A stretch of DNA of 64,000 bases. Origin: Marchantia polymorpha subsp. ruderalis (taxonomy: Eukaryota; Streptophyta; Marchantiopsida; Marchantiales; Marchantiaceae). Both the position numbers and the translations under genes were made by a program. Where the stretch lies: the NCBI GenBank assembly GCA_037833965.1, contig AP031353.1, positions 24,740,501 to 24,804,500 on the forward strand. The letters are read 5' to 3'. Numbering within the stretch: position 1 is the stretch's first letter; every line of letters starts with the position of its first letter. The notes under the pieces were generated by a model. The model was given only the letters and a program-made list of their open reading frames with translations, was not told where the DNA came from and made no database searches. Positions 11,601 to 21,305 of this stretch are shown here, in pieces.

Positions 11601-13525
11601 TCCTCCTTTCTCTTCTTGCGCATGTTGGCGCGTCACCTTCCACAGGAGTCGTGCCCAATGCACTGGAGCTCTTGACAACACTAGCTCCACAAATTCTACC
11701 TGCCAACCATGCATGTAAGCGGTCTTGGTCGGCTGCAATATCTGCAGCAATGCAGTCGCGACATTTCTCCGCAATCGATCTTTGTAATCCCGTGTTCGGA
11801 AACCGTTCTTGGGATGCCTGGCAACTTTGAAGAGCTCATTGTAGGAGATTTCTTCCTCCTGGGACACCTTCACGCTATCGGACTCGAAGAGGAGATCCCC
11901 TTCCTCGCCGGCACACCTGCCCAACACCTGTGCCCAGTTACAAATGTCCCATCTTTCTGGATGTGGACGGAATCCGCGTGAGGGCTTGTGTCTCTCCTGC
12001 AGATACTCGCGCACCATCTCCGGACATGTCTAGTTCCACCCCCACAGGAGGAAATCGAGCTTCAGCCCCAGCAGCACATCTTGAAATGCGCGTAGACCGA
12101 TCTGCGGCACCCTGAGTGGAGACACTCGCAGCTGGGGAACCTTCGACATTGCGTTTCCTGCACACACAAACATTCTCCCTTTCGCTCGCCCTCTCACAAT
12201 CGCCACTGCGCGTCGGCCGCTCAAGCACTAACTGCTTACTCTCTCTTCGCTCACGCTCAGGTTAGCTACTCGCAATTCTCTCCAAGGTCTGTCAAGATCC
12301 TTGCGCAACTCGTCTCCGCACTCTCTCCTCTCACTGCAGGTCTCTCCGCCCTTGCGCGAAATCTTGGAAGCTGGAACTCGCAAAATCAAGAATGAGAGAA
12401 TGAGACTGGAGCGCAGTCTATTCTTCTCCGAATTCAAGAACGTCCAACGTTCTTACTGGTTACAACGTACGCAGCCGGCTATACGGCCTAACGGTTTGCC
12501 CTTTGCATGCGCGAATTCACGTCTCCGCACTGCGCGCATTCGCATGCGTGAATGTTGAATTCTCCCGCCGCCGCCGCCTTCCGGACTCGAGTCCGCCGCA
12601 GGGTATACGTCGGCTATGTTGTCTTTCCCTAACCCGTCCATCACCGGAGGCGTGTCGCCGCTAGCGTGTTCCTTATCCGTCGGCGCCTTGCTGGAGGCGC
12701 ACATCTAGTCGGAGCGAATTACGCCGGCGCGCATTCGTACCGCTTATTTTGTCCTTTATGCCTCGTCCATTGCTGACGGCGCATATCCCGCCGGCGCAAA
12801 TCATACGAGCGCAAATCATGCCAGCGCATCCGGCCATCAGCGCCACGTCGGAGGCGTACATCCGACCGGCGCTTTCCTTCCATGAGCAGCCGCCAAAGGC
12901 GCTTCCGACTCTGAGTTGGTTTCCTCCCATGAGCGCGCGATTCCGCCGAAGGCGCATCGCCAAGGGCGTACGGGAATCCTTTCCGGCTGTGAACCCTAGC
13001 GCGAACGGCGCATGTCCGGCTACAAGTTTTCCGACGCTCATAACTTCTCCGTCCCTGATCCATCTCCGACGCTCTTGGGCTCGTTAGAACGAGCGTCCCG
13101 AGCTCTTTCTAATGCGACTTCAACCAACTGGATCTACCGTGTATTCCGATCGTTATGAAGGTTTTCCCTTTCCGCGCTAGCGGCGCATCGCCGAAGGCGC
13201 ACTCATGGTCGGAAGCCTTAAGAGGTCCGGGCCGTTCTTCTGACTTCTTTTAGCAAAACCTCCTCCTGAGGTGTCTGCGCCGGAAGCGTAGCTTCCTTAT
13301 ACGCTGGAAGCGCGTGAGTAGAAACACCTCAGAAAAGGGGCTTTTGCCGAAGGCGCCGAAGACATTGGCGTTGGTACATCCGACTACGCGATTCTTCGTG
13401 ACCTCGTGACGATCTCATCAATCCACTCTATTTAACGTACCCTTTTCTAACTACAAACACTGCTTCGGTACTAGTTTTCTAAAATTGTTTAAATTCTGCA
13501 AAAAAACAAAAAGTGTGTTACCACA
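8664..13525 (-). mobile_element. Solo LTR of Ty3/gypsy family A, 4.86 kb, carrying the U3 ORF
   Basis: The insert begins TGTAATAACCCACC and ends TGTTACCACA on the plus strand, so on the minus strand it runs TGTGGTAACA to GGGTTATTACA, with the canonical TG...CA ends. It is flanked by a perfect 5-bp target duplication CAGGT (8659-8663 and 13526-13530). No internal gag-pol region is present, so it is a complete solo LTR left by LTR-LTR recombination. It holds the U3 ORF region, a GC-rich upstream half with short palindromes, a TATA box, and a CA/GT microsatellite near its 3' end. Family assignment rests on the same LTR adjoining a PBS and gag at 35110-35194. Confidence 0.88.
9606..12149 (-). pseudogene. 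U3 ORF of the family A LTR (conserved domain plus coiled coil), broken
   Basis: On the minus strand this region encodes, in order, a conserved domain with blocks such as FLLWGWN, DWAQVLGRCAG, RTRDYKDR and GGTLNHLS, a basic Pro/Thr/Arg-rich linker built from short repeats, and a long coiled coil ending near SEDWQGRD. The scale is about 850 codons. It is a fossil with only a few breaks. The function is unknown. The GTLNHLSxxLIxFYR part vaguely recalls the plant retroelement-associated 'putative plant transposon protein' domain, but that is inference. Confidence 0.7.
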
Positions 13526-13850
13526 CAGGTTATGGTAATTTTTTTTCATTTGAAATCTGTATGATGACTATGAAGATTCCGAAATACTACGTTACGGTCT
13601 TTTTTTCATTTTAAATCTATTTGATGACTATGAAGACTTGAAATTATTATGTTACAGTATTGTATCACTTCAAGACTGTGTCAATTATTTCAAAACTAAA
13701 AAATTAAAATGTTATGTTTTTTGTCATTTAACAATAATGTCATCTATTTCAAAATTTTTGATTGATAATATTATGGCTTTTAATACTTGAAAATTGTCTT
13801 AAGGCTAACATGTCTTAAAAATTATTTCAATATTATGAACATTTGAATTC
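13526..13850. repeat. Degenerate about 57-bp tandem repeat, right part
   Basis: This continues the array seen at 8560-8663, with four or more units that become more diverged to the right. Each has a poly-T start, a TTGAAATCT-like core and TGACTATGAAGA. The remaining stretch to 13925 is plain AT-rich sequence. Confidence 0.55.
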
Positions 13851-14149
13851 AAATAACTAGCTGAATCTAATCATATTTCCATTCAAAATCTTAATTTTCG
13901 CGGTTTAGTAAATATACACGGGTATCCTTTTGTGGTAACCCACTTTTTGTTTTTTGTCGGAACTAAAACATTTTTGAATAGTAAGTACCGCGGCAGCAGT
14001 TGTAAATAGTAATCGGTACGCGAAACCAGAGTAAAAAGGATTGAGGACAGTCAAGGGGTTTTGGGCTTAGGCCACAGTGGGACGCTTGGGACGGAACGGG
14101 CGGTTCATGCTGCAGGATCCGCTTCGAGCACCTTCGGCGGTAGATCACT

Positions 14150-14944
14150 CATAACTTTCTCAATTCGTAACGCTTTGAGTTGCTTAGGGTCTCGTTGGAA
14201 AGAGCTCGACGCGCTGGTTCTAACGAGCCCAAGAACTTGTGAAACGGATGAGAGATCACTGAGTTATGAGTGTCGGAAGTTACTGATGGGGGGCCTTCGG
14301 CGGTAGAGCGACTTTGGCGGTACTCCTTCGGCGGAAGAACCGCCGGAAGATGCGCCTTGGGCGGTAGACGCCTTCGGTCAACGCCTTCGGGTCAACGCCT
14401 TTGGCGATGCGGGAGAGTGCATTCGGCGGAAGAGTGAATCCCTCATAACTTTCTCAATTCGCAACGCCTCGACTTGGTTAGGGTCTGGTTGGAAAGAGCT
14501 TGACGCGCTGATTCTAACGAGCCCAAGAACGCCACAAACGGAGGAGAAATCCGGGAGTTATGAAGGTCGCAAGATACTCAGCTTTCCGCCTGTGCACAGG
14601 CGAAGAAAGTTTTGTCCTATGCGCGGACGAAGGTGCACAGGCGTTCGCCTGTGCACAGGCGCTTCGGCGTCGGCGGGAAATCCGCCTTGGGCCCTAGAAA
14701 TGCGCCTTGTGAGGTAGAAAGTGTACGGCGCCTTCTGCGCCAGCGCAGCGCCGCGGACAGCCAGGTCATCGCCGCGGACGGACTGTGGATAGGCGAACGC
14801 CTTCGGCGGAAGAGTAAAACCGACATAACTTTCTCAATTCTTAGCGGTTTGACTTGATTTGGGTCTCGTTGAAAAGAACTCGACGAGCTGGTTTCAACGA
14901 GACCAAGATCTCTTGAAACGGATAAGGCGTCAATGAGTTATGAG
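14150..14944 (+). repeat. Three dispersed 120-bp modules with terminal inverted repeats and internal hairpin
   Basis: The modules lie at about 14150-14270, 14443-14562 and 14823-14944. Each starts CATAACTTTCTCAATTC and ends GAGTTATGA, so the module ends are inverted repeats. In the centre CTCGTTGGAA pairs with TTCTAACGAG or a close variant around a loop containing CTCGACG. Single copies of the module occur in the family A and B LTRs too. This could be a structured RNA or DNA element in U3. No function is known to me. Confidence 0.6.
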
Positions 14945-15389
14945 CGTTGAAAGCGGCTGTCATGGTTAGGCGTGAGGCCTTTGGCGTTAACAGTTAGAGG
15001 GGGCCTTCGGCCCAAGGTGGCCTGCGAGTAGGCGGCTTGCGTGTAGGACGCGTGGAACCCACAGTCCTCGGATTTTGGAGAAGGAATTTTGGCCTAGGTT
15101 CAGAGATCTTGCGGGGCCCATATCTTTGCGATGGACGGTCGGATGGATCTGAAGTTTTGTGGGGCCGTTGATCTCGGCCGGCCACGCATGCGTGCAAATT
15201 TTCAGCCTCAGATCTTGGATGGAGAGGCGCTGGCGGCTCTGTACAGTAGGCTTAGGATTTAGATTTAGGGTTAGGGTTAGATTTAGGTTGTAAGTTAGAG
15301 GGGAAGGCAGCCGCCGACTCCTCAGGTGTAGGATCTGTTGCGGCTCGCACCATGGCATTGCAGTGTAGTGTTAGGTAGGACTTAGAAGG

Positions 15390-15418
15390 TATAAAATAGT
15401 TCCAGGCGTTTTGCCTGG
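15390..15418 (+). promoter_or_regulatory. LTR core promoter: TATA box plus adjacent hairpin
   Basis: TATAAAATA at 15390-15398 is followed after three bases by CCAGGC-GTTTT-GCCTGG (15402-15418), a 6-bp stem. The same arrangement is present in all A, B and C LTRs read. The start of transcription would fall in or just after the hairpin, so it may be at the 5' end of R. Confidence 0.6.
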
Positions 15419-16373
15419 GGTTCTTTCCCATCAGAAGTGCAGATCAGGAACCCATTTCCTTTGCGTGTTTGTGTCCTTGAGTTCTGTAACCACGCACGAG
15501 GAGTTACAACTTAGCGTTCCGCATTTTGTAGCTGAAGGCCTTCGGCCGAATGTTCAGAGCTAGTACATTGGTTAGAGACTTGAGTAGTTCGGAACTGCAC
15601 CTGCGGGTGACTGCCGATGCTCAGAGCCAGTGACTAGTTAGATACTTGAACAGTTTCGCCCCTACACCTTCGAGTGTTTCTTTCTGATTGTACTCCTTTG
15701 GGATTTTTCCCCTGAATGCCAAAGTGAAGTTTTGCTACTTCGTGTAAGCCTTGGTTGTAAATTCAGGTTACGCTGCAGCAGGTGCCTTGAGGGTAACCCC
15801 TGTAGTATTTCTGGGAATGACAAGTGCCTGAGAATTCAAACTCTTCAATAGACTGTTGTTGTGTTACTGGAATGTTTCTCAGTGAGTCCTTCAGTGCGGA
15901 CCTGTGTTCTCTGCGCGTTTTGTGAGTTGAGAGTGTTGTTCACCGCGTATGAGTGACTTCGATCCGAAGTAGGCAGTCCAAACCGGGTTTCCTACACTAG
16001 CAGCAAGCTAGTGGAAGTGTTGTAAAAGCCGGAGTTGGAAGTCACTACCCGCAGCTTCGCCGAGTGTGCTCGCGAGAGACTTTCCCCCCCTGAAATCTTG
16101 AGTAGAGGTCCTAACGGATCTCTGGGTTGTGTTTCTGTAGTTTCAGGTGTGTGTGTGTGTGTGTGTGTGTTACGCTGCACTGTGCGACCTCCGAGTGCGC
16201 TCCGAGTGGACACTTGCAGTATTTCTGGGAGTGACAGTTGCCTGAGAATTCAAACTCCTCAATAGTCTGTTAAAACGTGACACTTTGTACCCTATGTGTT
16301 CCTCTGTTCCTGTGGGTTCGACCTTTCTACCACTATATTGCAGTTTTAGCCTTTAGTGGGTTATTACACCTTT

Positions 16374-16699
16374 AGTAAGCTTTCATTGACAAAAGTATTT
16401 TATCAGTATGTAGAAATGGAAATCAAAAAGTACTCAAGGGTTACTGTGAACTGATTGAGGTCTTCTCATTGACCATCTTGACGTGGAAAACAGACCCCAA
16501 TGAATCAAATCCTGAAAGACAAGTCTCAAGAAGACATTCAATTCTTTATCGAATTCAGGACACAGGAATTTTCATTAAGATCAGCTAGATCTGAGGTGAA
16601 GCATGCATAACCTCCATATTAACTGTTGCATATCTCATCAGCTTTATTGTGTTAAAATCAACCCGATTCAAGCTCTCTAGACAAAAGTGTGCACTGCTC
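16374..16699. other. AT-rich intergenic stretch
   Basis: No convincing gene or repeat is seen between the target duplication of the solo LTR and the foldback. A 64-codon minus-strand ORF (16585-16779) runs into the foldback arm and is not supported on its own. Confidence 0.4.
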
Positions 16700-17055
16700 T
16701 TCGTTGCACAATCCCGCCAAAGATTCATCACGTTCGAGAGTGATTTTTTCATGATCATGAAACGGATTCCAGGTACCATAGGCTCTCACAAGCAATTTCG
16801 TTGTTGGAAGTAAGCTTTGGCAATAAGTCTCAAAGCCTTAACTCAAACCTACGAGGTATCATATGCTCATTCTGGTAACTTTGAACACAGCTGGAAAATA
16901 TCAATCGTAAAATAAAGCCAGCGTCTTTCACTTACCCAAAGCTAACTTCGAGCAACGAAACTGCTTGTGAGAAACCATGAGAACCCATGGGACCTAGAGT
17001 CGGTTGCATGATAATGAAAAAATCCCTCTCGAATGTGATGAATCTTTGACGCAGG
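16700..17055. repeat. Imperfect inverted repeat (foldback), arms about 125 bp
   Basis: The segment near 16700-16830 is the reverse complement of about 16927-17055, including matches over GAAAAAATC, CTCTCGAA, GTGATGAATCTTTG and GCTTGTGAGA. The arms are separated by roughly 100 bases. The right arm overlaps the end of the ORF starting at 17289. It could be a miniature foldback element, an inverted exon duplication or a long hairpin RNA precursor. Confidence 0.55.
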
Positions 17056-17289
17056 CAGCTGTAATCGTCGATGGTCGAGATGATCTAGGTCCCTTGCCTT
17101 CAATTCTGCTGCACGAAGACGTTGGATGTTATAGATAGATTGGATGAAATTTTGATCGGACTCGTCAGATTGTGAATGATACAAGACAGAAGTAGAGGCT
17201 TCTGACGGCCAGTTCGCTCTGACGGAAACTGTGGCAGAGGAGCCAACGAGAATAAATGCTAGAAGTACAATAAAATGACCCAATACCAT
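16942..17289 (-). CDS. Possible secreted protein, first exon (unrecognised)
   Basis: The ORF starts at an ATG with a strong signal peptide (MVLGHFIVLLAFILVGSSA, then a polar, Ser/Asp-rich region). I do not recognise the protein. The start is supported by conservation of the upstream flank, which is duplicated at the left window edge so that the paralogue's ATG falls exactly at base 1. A GTAAGT donor lies just beyond the ORF end, so an intron and further exons are possible. The C-terminal third overlaps the foldback arm, which weakens confidence there. Confidence 0.35.
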   Translation of the reverse strand: MVLGHFIVLLAFILVGSSATVSVRANWPSEASTSVLYHSQSDESDQNFIQSIYNIQRLRAAELKARDLDHLDHRRLQLPASKIHHIREGFFHYHATDSRSHGFSWFLTSSFVARS

Positions 17290-19150
17290 CCTGGCATCTA
17301 CGTTACGTTCGGATTGGAGATTGGACTGATTGGATTCATGTCTGGCATTTATAGATATTGTTCCCGCAGCCCAACATTGGCTGTTTCACAAGCAAGTTGA
17401 TGATATGTCAACAAAGAGTTAATGAGCCTTTTACCTTTTAGATGTGTTCATTGACTAAAATCAATGAACACATTGAGTTTAGACCGGTCGAAGATTTTGT
17501 AATTTTGGATCGGTCTAAGATTCTAAGCATGAATGGCAAGGTAATGAAGACCCTAAGTTATATGAGATCAGCAGGAATACAGACTGCCACCCTAGAGACG
17601 TTTCGGTCGGGATCCCCAATACCTCTGATAGGATCCATTCATAAGAGAAGAAGGTCGCATTTCGTAACACCAAAAAGCTTGGAAGATGGCAGTCCTCTCT
17701 CGGTACAGTCTCTGCGAGGCTCGGCAAGTTCGTTCTCGGAGCTTTTCGATCCGAGGTATCGTCGCTTGTAAGTGTTGAAAAATTGCCCTTAGAAAAGCGT
17801 CGTGACTGTAGTATCATCATTGAAACAGTGTTAATCGTTTACTCTTATAACATTTTGGCCCGAAGGACCAATATGAATAGCAGCGGCTAGACGGGAGAAT
17901 TGTCTTGCTTTTACAGAGACTCCAGCGACCGGCCGGGCTCGTAGATCCCCATGGGTCTGATCTGGCTCTTGAGTCAAAGAAAAGGAGCTGTTTCTAGCGA
18001 CGCAGATATTCAACAGGGCTGCAGCATTCGCTGCTTCTCAAGCGAGTTGACATATCATTGTTGATGTATCTTTGTTGACATATCATGTCAACAAAGAGTT
18101 AATGAGCCTTTTACCAATTAGATGTGTTCATTTACTAAAATAAGATGCACCCGCGAGCTTTTGTCTGGATCCCCAATACCTCTGATAGGATCCATTGACT
18201 AGAGAAGAAGGTCGCATTTCGTAACAGCAAAATGCTTCGAACATGGCATTCCTCTTTCGATACAGTCTCTACGAGACTCGGCAAGTTCGGTCTCAGAGCC
18301 ACGATACCTCAAATCAAAAAGCTCTGATTTGAGGTATCGTCGCTTGTAAGTCTTGAAATTGAGCCGAGAAAAGCGTTTTGACTGTCTTATCATTATTGAC
18401 ACAGTGTTATCGTTTACTCTTTCGCAACACGCACAGGGACCCAAGGACCAAATATGAATAGCAGCGGCTAGACGGGAGAATTGTCTTGCTTTTCAGACAC
18501 TCGAGCGACCGGCTGGACTCCTAGATCCCCATGGGTCTGGTCTGGATCTTGAGTCAAACAACAGGAGCTGGTTCTAGCGACGCACATGTTCTACGTCTAC
18601 TATCAGTGCTGCCGAAGTATAGCACAGGAATATACAACATGTCAATCATCAACTCACGTCTGAGTTCCAATACCAACTACATAAAGACATTTTCATTCAT
18701 AACTCTTTATTTCTTGCTATGCAATGACTGTTTTCTACCATCCTAACTTCGAGCGGTGAGTGGGTATAATGACAAAGTGGTTGTGGCAGAGCAGAAGACC
18801 TTCACCCGTCAAGCATTCTTCAAACTTCACGCTTTGAATTCCGAACTTACGGAGCGATGAAGTGACCAAACTTGGTAAGATTTATTATTATTTCGGAAAG
18901 AAATTCTTCTAAATGTAGAATACTTTGCATCACAAGCTAATTTATTTTGAGGTCTAGGCTTTAAAATCGCGTGCATCGATTTTTGCTCATGTATAGCCAT
19001 TTTCTAGACAAAAGCCACAAGTTGTTTGTTAGTAGGAGATGAACTCATGTTAGTGAATAAAATGATATATATAACTGGATATGAGGGATTCATATGTTTT
19101 GAAAGTATACCCATAGCCTGATTTAATGTCGTTAGTATAATTTTGACTTG
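17290..19150. repeat. Right copy of the segmental duplication (upstream of the 17289 ORF)
   Basis: Matches 1-2115. 17290-17830 aligns with 1-530, the part around 18400-18850 with 540-960, and 19025-19145 with 1990-2110. An additional partial duplication (about 18020-18400) repeats the promoter-side segment within this copy. No gene is supported inside it. Confidence 0.6.
18301..18340. repeat. Perfect hairpin, 16-bp arms
   Basis: ACGATACCTCAAATCA (18301-18316) and its exact reverse complement (18325-18340) flank an 8-base spacer. Related copies of this repeat at 420-460 and 17730-17765 have only the right arm, so the left arm is a local inverted duplication. It is AT-rich with no U-tract that would mark it as a terminator. 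Confidence 0.7.
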
Positions 19151-21305
19151 CCAGATTTTGAGAAAGAATCTCGCTGAAGTCCAGTTTTGAACATTAAAGC
19201 TATTGTAAAAGATATACTCAGACCTTCCATTAAACTGTTCGAACGAGAGATTTACCAAAATCAGAATCTTGTCTTGCTCCTCCTGCTGGATTTCCCGATT
19301 CGGGACACTCCTCAACCTACTGTTACAATGTCATTCACGACAATGTGTGTCATAGCCATCCTTGCTTCTGAGCTGCAGTAAATGAAGACTTCTACTGAAA
19401 TACATCAATTTTCAAGTTCACGAATCTAATGTTTAAGATTTATATTCTCTACCCGTAATCTAGAGCTAAAGTTCGTGAGGCTCAGCTTGATTGAAGACAA
19501 CAACATCGCCTAGTATTAAATTCCACCGGTCACTGTGCTGGCCGAACCACTTCCCGTCCTCTTTCTCTCCAAAGTCACCTCCATTTGTCGAACATTAGAT
19601 AAATGATATGTCGAAGGTTAGAGACTTGATATGTGATCTCCAAAGTCATATCCATTTGTCGAACGTTAGAGAAATGATATGTGATCTCCAAAGTCATCTC
19701 CATTTGTCCAACGGTAGAGAAATTATATGTAAACCCTTTACCTGGAGAGGTTTTGCAGTTGAGCTTGATAACATAGGACTCATGTGTATCATATGTACTT
19801 GCTTCACTTCGAGGAAGTGAGGATAAATCCTACTCATCATTTACGAAAATAAAATTCCACCCTTCCCTTTTCATGTAAGTCCTTTGTTTGGTACTGTATG
19901 GTAACCTTTGACATGCAGGGTGGAGGTATTTGCCGAACATTGTTCACATGTTCTCAATTAGAGATTGTCAATCATGGCTGTGTTGTTACATTACACAGGT
20001 GAAATTGCATGTATTTTATGCAAAGAAAGATGCTTTTAGCACTATTCTTTGGATATTTGGAGTCAAATAAAAAAATGTTCAGAGTAAACTTAGTAATTGA
20101 TTAATCATAGGCACGGAATAATAGTAACAATTCAAAAATGATTATTTAGAATACTATATCAACTATTATATAAGAAAATATCCAATAGTAGGATATTTGT
20201 CAATAAAATCCTGCGTTCGCATGCTCGTAAGCTCATTAAGATGACCGCGAACTTCTGGTGTTAATTTCTGTTTTCATTTTCTCATGACCATTTCTTGTCA
20301 TTTGTATTGCATCGTCTTGAATACATGTCAATGTCATCAAAATGAATATTGGCATGAATATATAAGTTACAAAATGTGATACATGTTTGAAATCTCTGAA
20401 ATAAGTTTGTCCTCAAATATAAAAAATTCTTACTTCAATCATTTTTAAAAGATGACTTCAAAGAGTGCACAAATGTATCACTGCTTCCAGTTTAGAATTT
20501 AGTGTCCAAAGAGGTAAATTTTGAAGTTTGCAGCGTAACGTATTTTTGACATATGAATGTTAATATCTATCTTGGAAGACCAATGACTCTTTCATTCATG
20601 AACTTTCAATTTCCAATAACAAATTTTGGTGTTGTGAAGACTCTTTAGATCTTTTGAGTAAAGTCCAACTTGAAAAATTTGGTCTAAGGCACTAGATAGT
20701 TCTCAACATTATCAACATTAGTTGATTAGTTTGAAAAGATATTGTGGACGTTCTATCTATTGTGCGCGTCCAACAATTCATGGTCTTTATCAGCCGGCCA
20801 ACGTAAAAGAGAATAAATTCGATGCCTTCTTTTAGCTGCACATGGTAAGCGATAAGCATGAACTGTCAGGTGTTCACACCAGAACATGGCAGTGAGGCCT
20901 GAATTCCGTTTGTGTTCCTGCAGTGAAAGCCGAATCGCCCATTACGGCATTCGCTTCAACTGTTCTCTAAGTACTAAGTACTAACCCTAAGTACTGTACC
21001 CCCGTACTCCAATTTGCAAGGCGCCTACAGTCTTTTTCTGCGAAACTTCGCATTCAATACCCCTCTTCCGCATCCTCCTTTCGTGGTTCGTATCTCGAAG
21101 TTGTGATACTTGGGTGAGAACAGTATCCCAAGTACACAAGGAGGGGCCATCATCGAACGTAGTACTGAACAACTACACAACGCTCTATTTAACTCGTTTG
21201 CACAGCTGCGACGAAGCTCAGGCGAGGGATAATTCTTTACCTCTATCTTAGAGACTGCATATTTATGAAAGTTAAAATAGACTTTTCTAGAAGCAAATCG
21301 GCTAT
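19151..21305. other. AT-rich intergenic region
   Basis: Apart from the minisatellite near 19568-19735 and a small TAAGTACT repeat cluster near 20965-20995, I find no gene, RNA or element. Short ORFs here are at background level. Confidence 0.4.
19568..19735. repeat. 48-bp minisatellite, about three units
   Basis: CTCCAAAGTCA(T/C)nTCCATTTGTC recurs with a 48-bp period (for example 19635 and 19683), preceded by a shorter diverged unit. The period is a multiple of three, so an ORF across it reads as a repeated peptide, but there is no other coding sign. Confidence 0.65.

Larger units (their letters stand above)
13931..16368 (+). mobile_element. Solo LTR of the short type C (2.44 kb), no U3 ORF
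   Basis: The LTR runs from TGTGGTAACCC to GGGTTATTACA and is flanked by a perfect 5-bp target duplication CCTTT (13926-13930 and 16369-16373). From its TATA box onward it matches the family B LTR. The upstream half has three 120-bp modules and palindromes in place of the long U3 ORF. It is nearly identical to the solo LTR at 44880-47307, so this type moved recently. A short telomere-like run (ATTTAGGGTTAGGG) lies near 15265 and looks incidental. Confidence 0.88.

Noticed and set aside
12453-13087. Several overlapping ORFs in the GC-rich start of the family A LTR
   Set aside because: All frames are open because of palindromic GCCG-rich repeats. None matches between copies as a protein.
15261-15285. 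Interstitial telomere repeat
   Set aside because: Only about two TTTAGGG-like units with variants, and the same run is in the sister LTR at 46198, so it is part of the LTR.
16950-17289. Assigning the signal-peptide ORF to a known protein family
   Set aside because: No motif beyond the signal peptide could be recognised, so it is left as hypothetical.
19608-19820. Small gene across the 48-bp minisatellite
   Set aside because: The ORF follows from a repeat period divisible by three. No promoter, homology or splice pattern supports it.
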